Notes under the pieces: generated by a model
Database searches by the model: none
What the model was told of the DNA's origin: nothing
The model's input: only the letters and a program-made list of their open reading frames with translations
Translations under genes and position numbers: made by a program
Origin: Nectonema munidae
Taxonomy: Eukaryota; Nematomorpha; Nectonematoida; Nectonematidae
Direction of reading: 5' to 3'
Length of the DNA stretch: 64,000 nt
NCBI GenBank assembly: GCA_030549495.1
Contig: JAUIRK010001052.1
Span: 1,550,001 to 1,614,000, forward strand
Shown: in pieces, positions 35,893-47,591 of the stretch
How the letters are laid out: every line of letters starts with the position of its first letter
Position numbering within the stretch: position 1 is the stretch's first letter

Positions 35893-37779
35893 TATAACCT
35901 TGAAAAATGGCAGTATATTTTGTAGTAAATATTTGTATAGTAATTACATTCTGCTGCTTCTAGCATTTTCTTCGCATTCTTTTCATAAATGGTTTCATTT
36001 CTTGAATTAAATTTGAGTACTGCCAACACACACTATATTGTTTTCTTTTATTGTTGTCGATAGACACAATTACTCGAAACGTGGTATGATCATCAACGCT
36101 ACCATGAATACTCTTTTCCCCAGCCTTGTTTATTCCTTAACGAGTCTTTTCAAGCGTTCAATAACTCATTTTCTCAAAGAACTTCTTATCAAGTCATCAC
36201 ACTTCCATCGTCTTACACTTCAATACTTTAACATCATTATTGTCTTTGTGTTTGGTTGAATTGTGAATTTTTATAAAGCATTTCAATTTTTAAAGTGAAT
36301 CAGCTTATTGATATTGTGATTGGCTAAGTGTGTACTTAGCTTGAAACTAATTGACTTCTCATTTACTGCTACACATCGCCATAAGTTGATAGCTCAGGCC
36401 GCTACTGATTGCCGCAGATGGCATCCATTCATGGAATATTGAATTAAACTGAAGCAAAAGACTTGATGAAGATACTCGCGGCACTCTTGCTGGTTTTCCC
36501 ATGACACCATGATGAAACGGGGATGGATGTTAAGGAGCGATCTTCATCTCATAACTTGTCTTAGGATACAAGTAGAGTTTACTATTTTAAAGATTTTTCC
36601 TCTGCCGAAAAGGATTTCATGCTGTCAAATATATGCTCCGGACATTTTATTTATTGCTTTTATAAATATTTGTAACATTCATTTAAACTTGAAAAATATA
36701 GAGAAGGAAAGATTTTTAAAAAATAAAATTGACTTTTTTGTTCCAATCCTTTATAGTAACCACATCGTTCCCACAACTCTTCCAATGCCGCTTCTGTCAA
36801 GATCTACCTAATGCAGAGGTTTCTAAAATTTCTCTGTCCACGCGTCCTTTTTAGTTAAAAAATATCGTCTTCCTTTTTACCTGGAATAATAAGTGATATT
36901 CATTTTTACACCAAGGTTTAGAAATATTAATATATTTTTTAAGTGGATTATTTTTCCCACTAAATTCTTATAAATTTATTTTAAAAAATCTGAGAATTAG
37001 TTCCTTTTATTATGGAGAAGGATGAATATATTTGCTTCCTTATCACGAAAAATTCTTTAACTCGATGTTCTAAATAAGCCATTGCAAACGCAAATCACTT
37101 TTAACTTCTAACTGTTTTCGTTGGTGTATTTTTATCGCATTAAATCTTGAAAATCTTGTTTCCCAAAGATATGTCGTCGAAAAAGGATTCACATATTTCA
37201 AATAATATTTTTAAAGTTAAAAAAAACTTTTTTTTCAGTACGAAGATATATTTAAAACTTTTAAATTATATTATTAAAAATTAATTTATTAAACTAAAAA
37301 TTAACTTTAATAGGTTTTTTATTTATAAGAAAAAAAACTTTCTGTTTATTCATTTTGCGTCTTTTTTCAGCTTACCTAAGCTCCATTTGAATATATCATA
37401 CACCCCTAGGGACTGCGGGAAAGGATGCAATTTTTGAATCATTGACATAATCATCCCACCTTGAAACATTAGTAGGTTAAAACTCCAAAGTCACTCCAGA
37501 CATTTTGTCCGAGTCTCTAGGGTCAGCAATGATTTCAGAAGGCTTTTAATACAGGTGCTAATGAAGCGTTATTGAATAGATTTTCAGCTTGTTTGTCACT
37601 TTGTCTCTGTGAAAAGCAAACTAAAGTGTAAATTGTGCTGAGGTTGATCGATTCCATATTGATGAATAAATCTCAATTCTATACATTTTCAAGTTCAAAT
37701 TGGCACTAAGTTAATTCAAATTTAATGATACAAAGGAGTCAACAATACTTTATATAACGGCTTCAAATACATTAAAAGT
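35893..37779. other. Gene-free stretch with a possible hAT terminus
   Basis: CAGAGGTTTCTAAAATTTCT at 36815 resembles a hAT end, but no partner or transposase was found. Nothing else is supported. Confidence 0.3.
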
Positions 37780-38860
37780 TTCGTTCATGTCATTTAAGTT
37801 GAAAAACAGGACCGATCAAAAGTATTGATGGCTTGACGAATTTCAGACCATAACTCGATACCAAAAAAATTAGGTTCTGAAAGGTTTTGCCCAGTAGTAT
37901 AATTACTATTTATATTAATAAATGAATATAAATTTAAAGCTACTACGTCATGATCAGAAAAGCCAATGGGAGGAAGAACTAGTGTTAGTAAAAGTATCAG
38001 TTACGTCCGAAACAGCAAGATCAATCAAAGATGTTTTACCTGGAAAACGAGTGGATCACAGACAATCTGAGTCAAACCATACTTGATCAATTAATCTGTC
38101 GGGTACGTTTGTAAACAAAAAAGTTTCAAAAATGCATACCATGAGATGTTTTTTTGAAATAATCATGCATTTTAGTTCAGAAAAATGAGAGAGTATACCA
38201 CAAATATTGGGGAACCATACATTACTCTACATTATTCATAGCAGTTTTAACTTGGTTAAATTTTCTAATGAAGACTGGACAGTCATTACTATTTGCTAGG
38301 TGGTGGCTTTTACAGTTGCAGAATTTTGGTGGCAGGAGACAAGGAGTAATATGCATATGATCTGAAGACACACAATTCAAGCAATGAGACTGTGATTTGT
38401 ATGCTGCAGCAACATGGCCAACCGTTGACATTTATAACAGCGTAGTGGTTTGTGGGCAGAAAGTACCTATGTGAATTGATAGAAATAAAAAAAAGACCAA
38501 GTAGGGAAGATAACAGATGTGATTCCATATTTGAAACTATTGATTCAATTTTTTAAACAAGCTTAAAAGTTTCTCGATTGCAGTTCCCATGGTAAACTGA
38601 TTCATAGTTAAACTCATCAATATGGAACAAAGTATTAGTTGGATATAGCTTTTTAAGAGCTGTGGCTGATTTTTTTTCTTTGCCAGTCTGAGAAACACAT
38701 TTTTCGCAGAGAAAAAAGCCAGGATCTTGATTGATTATGTAGCTAATTTCTAAAATTGTTAATCCAATAATGAGTATAATTTATGCAGGATGAACATTCA
38801 ATTTCAGCCTGATGTCGGGGTTTTTCACACCAGCATGTAAAAGGAATATCATTTTCCATT
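37780..38860 (-). mobile_element. LINE relic: PHD/zinc-knuckle ORF1 and endonuclease start of ORF2
   Basis: Minus strand, 5' part of a non-LTR element. ORF1 begins at 38860 with a PHD-finger-like Cys/His series (FTCWCEKPRHQAEIECSSC, Y-H, then FFLCEKC near 38710). Further on are CCHC knuckles: LRCYKCQ, GHVAAAYKSQSHCLNCVS, DHMHITPC, KFCNCKSHHLANSNDCP (38222-38440). ORF2 follows after a short gap with apurinic endonuclease pieces: FPGKTSLIDLAVSD (38020-38060), SDHDVVALNLYS (37925-37960) and the linker INTFDRSC. No RT is visible past 37780. Several stops and frame changes. ORF1 proteins with a PHD finger plus knuckles are known in some Jockey/CR1-group LINEs. Confidence 0.75.
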
Positions 38861-38869
38861 CAAAAAAAT

Positions 38870-39590
38870 AAACTTATAATTAAAAAAAATTAGAGTCACA
38901 AAACCTTTCAACGAATCTCACTAAAATAAGTAAATTTTTTGAAGACTATGACCGGAAAACTCAATGAAAAAAAATACAAAAAGCTTTAAAGAAAAAAATC
39001 CATTTGTACACACAATCACCACCACATGCTAATACTGGCACATTTTTGAAAAAAAAGTGGTAAAAGGAATTTTTTTCACACTTAACTCTCGGCAGAAAAA
39101 TAAAACAAAATTATGTGTAAACCAAAAACCTCCCCAATAAAACGATATTAATTAAGAAATCGCACGGAATATGTACTACATCTTCAGAAGCCAGCATAAT
39201 ATATGTTTTCTCTCATATTAAACAGATCTGAATATAAGATTTTTTGTTCTATCCGAACCGAACCGAACAAAATTCGTATCCGAGCGGTTAATTACGATTT
39301 TCATTCCTCCAACTAACTCAGCCGATATTCGCAGATCTCATGTTTATCAGAAGTAATTTCATTTCATCACCACTATTAACTTATTATACAAATAGTTCTA
39401 TGAAAATTGCCTGAACTTCTCCCTGACAACTGCCCACTATATATTTAATTAAAAATCTGATTATTGTTAAAAAATTTAAAAAAATTTTAACTACGCAAAA
39501 ATTATTGAAAAAAGGTTTAACTATATTAATAAAAAATATGAAAACCACTTAAAAATAAGAAAAAATAAACTATAATTTCAAATTTTGAGC
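38870..39590. other. Gene-free AT-rich stretch
   Basis: Nothing recognised. Confidence 0.5.
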
Positions 39591-39596
39591 TATACA

Positions 39597-39930
39597 AGTT
39601 AATCATAATTAATTACATCAGAAATACTAACTCTAAAATTAATCATATCACAAACGCTAGCTCTAAAATTGAACTCGATGTATGTCGACCTTACAAAAAC
39701 AAAATCGTCTACATTTATTAATGCTTTTTAATACAAATCTTCTGCGTTATATTAAATATCGTCTGATTATTCTGGTCGTTAACGCGTTAATAACACCACA
39801 AACACTAATCTTAAAATTAACCATATCATAAAAACGAAACCTAACATTGTAATCATATAAAAAATATTAACTCTAAAATTATTCACATCCCAAAAACTGA
39901 TTTTAAAATTAATCATAATTTTAAAATGAT
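39597..39930. repeat. Interrupted 30-bp minisatellite
   Basis: Six or seven decayed units of AATCATATCACAAACACTAA plus CTCTAAAATT, broken by about 100 bp of other sequence at 39680-39785. Confidence 0.8.
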
Positions 39931-40394
39931 TATAGATTTGTTAAATATATTAGGGGCAGATGCCTGGGGCCAATTGTTCCTATACCATACAAATATATAC
40001 TCGCGTAGTGTTTATAGTCTTTATTTTCCTGTGTTGTCTTACGTATATTGCATAATCTGCAAACTGTATGACTCTCAAGACTAACGTTGTGCGTTTTCGG
40101 CATCTATTATTACCATTCTGAAAAAATACATAATGTAAATTTTATTTGTAAAGATTTCCATCCTTGTCTGCAAGCTATTCATCAACATACATTACATAAT
40201 AAAGGTATCAATCGAAAATAAAAGGTACGATTGTCAAATCTACCAAAAAGGGATGCTACAGAATAGACAAAAAAGAAGGGTTTTTCTAATTAGTAGAGAG
40301 AGAAAGGTTTGAATATATTCTTTTAAACAAATTATAACAGTAACAGTGAAATTTATCTTAGGAGGGGGATGTGGCTAGGGGATGAACACTTTTT

Positions 40395-40779
40395 TTGACG
40401 GCGATCAATATGTCATTTAAAAAAGCTTTTTTTCAAAAGAACAAGGAGAAGTGGAGGATAAATTTAGGACAGTTCCAAACCTATTCACACAGAGTTCATG
40501 TGTTTGCCGAAGAAAAATCACTAGCTATCAGAAGCAGAATGCAACTCAAGGAGCAGATTATTGGTCAATACCAGTTTCTTGGACAATCAATTAAGGCAGA
40601 AAAAAGAGAGTGACAGAATTATTAAACTAGGTAGAGATAAACTGTGTTTTCCAATCATTTCAGAGCAAGCAATACGACTCAAGCTTGAACAAGTGATTAA
40701 TTTGTATGATAATTTTCAAATTTCTCTTTCAACACTTCATGCTCGATATAATAGTCAAATTTTTCAACCTCCTCTATAA
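40395..40779 (+). CDS. Coding-like stretch, unknown, two overlapping frames
   Basis: I do not recognise this. Two frames overlap by about 50 bp: 40395-40613 (FFQKNKEKWRINLGQFQ, then FAEEKSLAIRSRMQLKEQI) and 40561-40779 (LDNQLRQKKESDRIIKLG, then RLKLEQVINLYDNFQIS, stop at 40779). Composition is richer in Glu, Lys, Gln and Arg than the low-complexity frames around it, with heptad-like hydrophobics that suggest coiled coil. The change of frame inside 40561-40613 means either one frameshift (a pseudogene) or a splice I cannot place. No transposon family fits. It could be the end of a host gene whose other exons lie elsewhere. Confidence 0.3.
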
Positions 40780-41064
40780 AAATCTTGACAAATGATAAAT
40801 TTCGGGTTCAATTCATCACATCCAAATGACATATCATTGAAATTAATTTTTATAATTCATCATTTATATTCGTGCAATATTTTCTCACATGTGGTGCTTT
40901 TTCGATGGCTTAAGAACATCCGAAATGTTCATCTTGTTATTTTATCCCCTTTTATATATTCTAAATTAGTTCCCCACTTTTTTTAAGGAAATTTTCATCA
41001 ATAAGTTAATTCCAAGTGTATTAACATCTTTAGAATATGCGAACTTTAAAACAAATCAAATCCT

Positions 41065-41223
41065 AACAATCTAAAAATAACTTTATCACCTTATTAACCA
41101 ATTGTATTTTAAAAAGTCGTGAAGTCTTTAAAATTCAATTTAGCACATTTAACAATCTAAAAATAACTTTATCACCTTATTGACCAATTGTATTTTAAAA
41201 AGTCGTGAAGTCTTTAAAATTCA
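41065..41223. repeat. 73-bp direct duplication
   Basis: 41065-41137 is repeated at 41151-41223 with one visible difference (TTAACC versus TTGACC), separated by 13 bp. A recent local event. Confidence 0.95.
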
Positions 41224-41829
41224 TAAAATTTCCCCTATAACTTTTTAATAAATTTGAAGAAATTACTTTAATATTTTTAAATTAATAAAATGTCATTGGA
41301 TATAATAAAAAAATATTAAATATATTGAAATAAAAGCCAACAAAAATGAAATATTCGTTGATTTGGAATAATCAGTTGTAATTTTCGGTTTTCAAGATTT
41401 TCAAAACCGGGTTTTAATAAGTGGTTTTCAACACTATTTCAGGCCCCTACGGTGATGAAATGGTAACATCTAGCGAATTATCAAGGGTAAGAAGCGTGAT
41501 GCATGTAGAAACACTATTAGTGCTTAAAATGATATACAACTTTTTATAGTATAGGTTTCTGAGATTGATACATTTTTTTAACACAACCCTACTGAGCTTT
41601 CCAAAACGTGGTACGCAAAAGAATGAGAAATAAACATAAATGAATTTAAATAAACATTTTTCTAGATTAAAAATAGCCCCACAGAGAAGCTCGACGGGGT
41701 TGACGATGGGTAAGAAGGTTCCTTCATACCAATGCAGTGTTCTACAATAAACTACAGTGCTAAATGGTTACTGGTAAACATGCTTATCCACAATAACAAG
41801 TTAAATCTCGTAAATAGACAAAAACCAAT

Positions 41830-42359
41830 GACAAAATGTGGACAGACAAAGTGTCCATAGTTTTAACGTCAACGGTCATAATGTCGACATTTCATAATGC
41901 AAGACATATTATCAATGTTAATAATTGTTTATTGTTTTACTACTATTACTTCTGTTACTATTTTATATATTACTATTTGTCGCCTTAAATGAGCCTTTTG
42001 CTGTTTCCATATTTTTTATAACTCAGTTACATGCATATTTTTCTCTATTTTTATTCTTTTACTATTATTACTTGCCCTGCTATTTTGTCACCTTAGTAAA
42101 CTTTAAATGAATTTTTTTGTAATATTTTTATTGTTGATATAGTTTTCAATAAAATTATAGTTTATTAAATTTAGTTTTGAATAAGTTTAATTAATTATTA
42201 AAAGTAGTAGCATAAGTATTACTACAAGTTGTAGCATTACTATAAAAAATAATTTGCATCGTCATTATGTCACATATGAAAAAATGTTGTAAATTGAGAC
42301 TGTCGGCATTTTGTCAGTCCGCATTAAAAGTGATGACATTTTTCTGTCTCCATTTTGTC
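41830..42359. mobile_element. Decayed MITE with about 60-bp inverted ends
   Basis: The left end starts GACAAAATGTGGACAGACAA; the right end, inverted, starts GACAAAATGGAGACAGAAAA. Similarity continues with gaps for about 60 bp at roughly two-thirds identity (AATGTCGACA versus AATGCCGACA). The interior is T-rich with no coding. No target duplication is recognised. Confidence 0.6.
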
Positions 42360-43225
42360 TCGCAACCGTTGAATCTATACTGGACAGTAATCGTGACGAC
42401 ACCCTGCTACTTTAGACACTTACATGGTCCGAAAAGTGTACGGATTATTGATGTTTAACTTTTCTTGAATTCCTTCATGATATATAAAAAAAGAACAAAA
42501 AATTTAGCAGAAATCTAAATACACATTGAAAATACTTTAAAAATGTTTAAATGAATGAAAATATATATGTTTAATTTTAAAACTTTCAAAAAGATACAAT
42601 TAAAAAGTGAGCAGGAGTCACAAACATAGCAAGTTTTAACACAACATTACGCCATAAATAGGCGCTGGTTCATATCATTTCAATCTCCAATATTTTCACC
42701 AGGCACTCTTATTTGTGAAATCAATTATCTATCATTTTACTTATGGTCTTGCTTTTATCTATACATTTAAGTTGTTCTTTTCGATTTTTTTAAGATTGTA
42801 CAGTACTCACAATAACACGGCCGTCTAATAAAACCTTGCTAGAGTGGAGTTTTAGCCTCACGTTTTCATTATTTATTTACTCACTATTGATATTTTATCA
42901 CGTCATCGTTTTAAATTCATTTATATGATTATCCTTTTGCTTTCCTAATTACATGTTATTTATCTCGAATACTGTAATGTACTAAGTTGCAAAACAAACG
43001 TAAAATACCATTTAAATAATTAATAAAAAGAAGAAAACATTATTAATTTATTTTTCTCTATACATTTATGAAAAAAGTTTTCATGACAGGAAAAGTAAGA
43101 CCTCCTTCTTGGCTTATCGTAGTACAACATTTAAAACATTTTAATTTGCTTATAGGTATTCAAAGTGTGCAACCTTTATATGAAATGAATTTTAAAGATG
43201 AAAGGATTAATTGAAAAATAGTTGC
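42360..43225. other. Gene-free AT-rich stretch
   Basis: Nothing recognised. Confidence 0.5.
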
Positions 43226-43316
43226 GTTCATTCATCATCATCATCAGCAGCATCCATCATCCATATCATCATCATCATCACTATCATCACCCACATCATC
43301 ATCATCAAGTTTTACT
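43226..43316. repeat. (CAT)n microsatellite
   Basis: CATCATCATCAGCAGCATCC-type run of about 90 bp with interruptions. Confidence 0.95.
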
Positions 43317-43921
43317 CACCTCTCTGAATTTCTCAAAAAAAATTAAATCGATATAAAATTATTTATTATCTTTTTCCATGGCCATCGATAATGGGAGGCG
43401 GCTTTGCCCTCTCTCCTCTGAGATTTATTTGGCTACCTGAAACTCCATTTAAATATATAGATGTATACTTATACTCACATCGCCGTTAAAATCAGTTTTG
43501 TTCCCGCCCCTTACCCTGTACCACTTTTGCCTCCTCCTGTACTTCGAGTGTAGCAATGGGGCTGTCTTTTGGAAAGAAAGTGTATATTCCCGACATCGCT
43601 AAAAGGAAGAAAAATCTATGCTCTCAAATGTTAATATAAATGTCAATATCTATTCTAAAGTAAAAACATATAATTTTTAAAGTGTAATTCAGAAGTTGGC
43701 GCGGTAAGAAAAATTTTGAGGCGTTTAGGGGATTTCAAGGGCCAGACCAAAATATATACCCCTGTGTTAAACTTGTACAGGTATTATTCTAAGTAGTATT
43801 GATTAAGCTTTCTTTTATTTGATTAATATCACCAACCGTACAAAGATCAGTTTCGGCTAATAAAGCCTCATCAATTCCACTTCATTCCACTTCGATATTT
43901 CACAGTGTACGGTTAGTGAAG

Positions 43922-44055
43922 ATTCACTATGTAACAAAAATTAAAAAAAAATTTGTTTGAGCCAATTTTTTGTTTGTTTATTTTTTATTAGGTCATAAGC
44001 ATGAAAAAAATATATCAGGTTTTTGACTAATCGTTATTTTAAAAATGGCAGCGAT
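43922..44055 (+). repeat. Extra copy of the unclassified transposon's terminal repeat
   Basis: Begins TTCACTATGTAACAAAAATT and continues TTTGTTTGAGCCAATTTTTT, then TATTAGGTCATAAGCATGAA. It aligns with the left repeat at 44325 and, inverted, with the right repeat at 46304-46492. It also matches about 25 bp of right-hand sequence beyond 46492 that the 44325 copy lacks, so it may show the true outer end. Confidence 0.7.
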
Positions 44056-44324
44056 ATTTCTTGAAGTAACTACCAAAACTATAAATTACCCTTGAAACAT
44101 CTATTAATACGATTTCCAGAAGTCAGACATTTCATTATCGTCATGTTAATAAAAACTCACATCATGAAGTTTATTTTTATCACAAGTAGATTATTCAAAC
44201 ATGATTGATACGATTTATTCAATTAGATGATTGATTTAATTTTCACTTTATTTCCGCTCTTTTTCTTCACTTTATCTTGTTATATTTATTTTTTTAACTA
44301 TTCTTTTTTTTATAGATATTTATA

Positions 44325-46492
44325 GTGAATTTTTTTTGTTTGTCTTTTATTAAGTCGTAAGAATGAAGAAAAAGCATATCTTTCATGAGCTAATCGTTAA
44401 ATGACATCCATTTTTTTGAAAAATAACAAAAAATTGTATATTTTCATAAGAAAATTGCAGAAAAATGTCTTTGAACATTATTAAAACTATAGAACAGTGT
44501 TGAAACAGTGAAGAAGCTGGGTTTCTGGAACCAAACCCAAGACGTAGAGGCCCATCATTCACTTATTTTACTGGCCCTGGTAGCGCTTCCAAAATTCCAT
44601 CACATCTTGGTGGAAGCGCTCACCATGCTCTTCGGAGTAGCCTCCGATATATGTGTAATTTCAGGGACATTCTGCAGTCCATCTCCTTGTAGCCCTTAAG
44701 AAGATCGTCGACCACTTCACGGTAGTTTTCTTCCTTGCTGTTACCTAATAAGCCCTGGACAACAGCAATGAAGCTGCGCCAGGCACGTTTCTCCGGTGCC
44801 AACAACTTTCCGGAGAACTCAGGGTCCTGCATTAGCTTTTCAATTTGAGGCTCAACGAACACCCCTGCCTTTATTTTGATCTCCGACAACTTCGGAAATA
44901 CCGCTTCCAAATGCTTGAAAGCAGCGAACTTATAATCTAGTGTCTTCACAAATTGCTTTATGAGTCCCAGCTTGATGTGGAGAGGTGGCATCAAGATCCT
45001 CTCCCGCTCAACCAGCAGTTGCCACTTGACGTTCTACTCGCCAATGATAAAGCCTGTTCTTGATAGCCAATCTTTCGTTTCAAGGAAACATGGATAATTT
45101 TGTGAAGCCGATTGGAAATCTGTCAAAAAGCTAATCATCTTAAAGTCTCCAACCACTTCCCGATCTTGCCCTTCGTACTCAACCAGGTCCAGTAGATGCT
45201 TCACATTCTCATAGGCTTCCTTTAGGTGAACAGAGTGGGCGATAGGAATGCTTGGGTACTTGCTACTATTGTGCAACAGCACCGCCTTCAAGCTTCTATT
45301 TGAGCTGTCCACGAACAGTCGTCAGTTGCAGGGTTCATACGGGAATTCAATTTCTTCAAACAAGCCATTAATGTCGTGACAATAATACACTTTCTCATCC
45401 AGTGTGAAATACTGGGAGAATGTCATGACGTTGTCTTTGTTTTGTTACCACACAATTTTCGTCCAACAAGTTCCACTGTTTGAACCTGGATGTCAGTAAT
45501 TCTGCTTTTCATTTGGTGAGTCCTAGGTCTTTGATAAGATCATTGAGCTCCGCTTGGTTAGGGAAAAGTGGAATAGCCAGGTTATCATCTGCAACAAAGG
45601 CATCGTCGTTGGCATCTTCTGTTTCGCTGCTGGAACTTGTGCGAGCATCTTTCGTGATCACTGGAGGAGAGTTGGTAGCTGGAAGCTCCTCAAAATGCAT
45701 CACAGGACGAAGAGATGATGGAAGATCGGGGTAGTTGGACATATCCGTCTTCTTACCCCTGCGCGGACACGTGACTACCACCATACAAAAGTAGCAGTTG
45801 TTTGTGTGATCTGTTGGTTCCCGCCAGAATCTTGGCACGCCAAACTTCAGTTTTCGTTACTTCCCTCTGTACCACGACTTCAGAGTGGACCGACAGCTTC
45901 CTAAACCATGTGTGGCGTCCAACTCTTGTCTTGGTGCTCTACTTGAACTCTAATGTACACCTTGTAAGCCGAACAGAGGAGGTTCCCTTCAACTATGGTG
46001 TACTTGACTGACTTGACATTGAGAAAGACTCCGTAGATAGCAGAAATTATCAGGATCATGCTTGCAAGAACCTCAAACAGAAGCCATCACAAGACAATAT
46101 CTGTAAATAAAAGAGCAAATATAATAAAACGAGTTGAAGTACGGAAACAAATTAACATATATCAAATGACTACTTGAATGAATCATATAAATCATACTTG
46201 AATAACCTACTTGAATAAATGATATTTTTTTGAAAATATTTTCTAAATCACATAACTATCAACAGTATGGTATGTTTTACTTTTGATTAGCATATCCCTG
46301 TATGTTTCAACGCGGTTGTATAGTTTCAATAATGTTCAAAGGCAATTTTCTGCAATTTTCTTATGTAAATATATAATTTTTTGTTATTTTTCAAAAAATC
46401 GATGTCATCTTAAATAAAGATTAGAGACATGAAAGATATGCTTTTTCTTCATTCTTACGATATAATAAAAGACAAACAACCAAAAAATTCAC
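44325..46492 (-). mobile_element. Unclassified TIR transposon carrying the 'GERFHQD' gene
   Basis: Inverted repeats of 182 and 189 bp bound the gene: left 44325-44506, right 46304-46492. Inverted, the right repeat shares with the left TTGTTTGTCTTTTATTA, GTAAGAATGAAGAAAAAGCA, TTTTTTGAAAAATAACAAAA, AGAAAATTGCAGAAAA and GAACATTATT, and ends GTTGAAAC, about 85-90 percent identical by eye. This arrangement, with a second dispersed gene copy at 6.2-7.2 kb, makes it a DNA transposon. No clear target duplication was found, so exact outer ends and superfamily are open. Confidence 0.75.
44520..46070 (-). pseudogene. Candidate DDE transposase, multi-copy 'GERFHQD' protein, copy 2
   Basis: Minus strand. 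N-terminus with KHDPDNFCYL near 46030, HQDKSWTPH (45940), FGVPRFWREPTDHTNNCYFC (45790-45850), YPDLPSSLRPV (45720) and ELNDLIKDLGLTK (45510-45550). Core: DSSNRSLKAVLLHNSSKYPS, PIAHSVHLKEAYENVKHLLD, VVGDFKMISF, NYPCFL (45080-45310), then PPLHIKLGLIKQFVKTLDYK, VFVEPQIEKLMQD, LLGNSKEENYREVVDDLLKG, MSLKLHI (44640-44990) and EEHGERFHQDVMEFWKRYQG (44565-44640). At least three frame changes and some lost sequence. The spaced acidic residues (D near 45310, D near 45147, E near 44621), with a Cys motif after the second, resemble a DDE/RNase H transposase core; this is inference. I know the sequence only as an uncharacterised arthropod/cnidarian protein. Confidence 0.7.
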
Positions 46493-46656
46493 TCAAACAA
46501 AATCTTTGTTACATTGTGAAATATATGGGAGCTTACTTACTACAACTTCCTATTACCCTACAATTACCATTACTTTGTCAGGTATAGTTTATTCTTTACA
46601 GCTTTTGAATATATTTCTATTGATAAAGATGCCTTCCTGTTTGTTGTTCTTTAGAA

Positions 46657-46700
46657 CAGTATTTCTCAAATCTTTTGCAATAAACGCCCCTTATTTGTAA
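46657..46700 (+). repeat. Possible hAT terminus
   Basis: CAGTATTTCTCAAATCTTTT followed by AAACGCCCCTT has the usual look of a hAT left end. No transposase or right partner was assigned. Confidence 0.3.
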
Positions 46701-47591
46701 AATATAATTTAATAGGATAACATTTTTTCAGAATTTAGAAAATGCCTAGAAAATTAAAAATAAAAAAAATTATATCAAATATTTATAATGTAAAAGTTAA
46801 TGACAAAATCGAGTCAAGGAACATTTATTATCATTCCTTTCAACTCTTTAAATTTCAAAGTAGCTGTTTCTTTCCCTATAATAACATACAATTGAGAAAT
46901 TGAAAATAGTTTAACATATATCATAAAAAATAAGAAATATATATACCATCTATAAAATTCTAAACTTTTTTAAAAAATATTTGACGTTTTTTTGGAAAAA
47001 ATGGAAAATAACACTAGTTTTTGAGTAGTGGGTAGTTTTTGAAAGGGCGTATGTTTACGATCATGTGCACAAGAAACTCGAAATCTGGTCTGCAACCGCT
47101 TTACAAATTTAGTGTGCACTTGAACACAAGAGGTGCATTTTCTTTTTAGGCCTTTATAACTCGATAGCAAAATAAGCAACGCATTAAATGAGAAACACGA
47201 CAATCATTTTTTACAGCTTATCAAGAATTTTCTCAATAGGGCCATATCCTCCTATGGAGAATGAAAAATTTTAGGGGCCGACTAAGCTAACCACAAGAAG
47301 TTACATGGACCACAGAAATTTTGAAAATCATGAAATATGATTAATATCTGTTTATAGCAGAGGGGTGCATCCTCAAAATTGAAGGGGTGGGGTGGTTGAA
47401 CGTGAACTTTTTTTTATATTTTTCAAAATTTATTATTAGATTTTTATCCAATGAACACACTACCATTATTGCCGGACATTATACTTTCATGATAAGGTCT
47501 CAATCCCACCATAACCGCGGATAACTGCAGCGATTTTATCAAGTCAAATTACCTTGTTTGTACTTCTGATTGCATCGCTACTTTCTAGCTC

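Noticed and set aside
44508-45734. Plus-strand open frames over the unclassified transposase
   Set aside because: Antisense shadows; the minus-strand reading carries the conserved family motifs.
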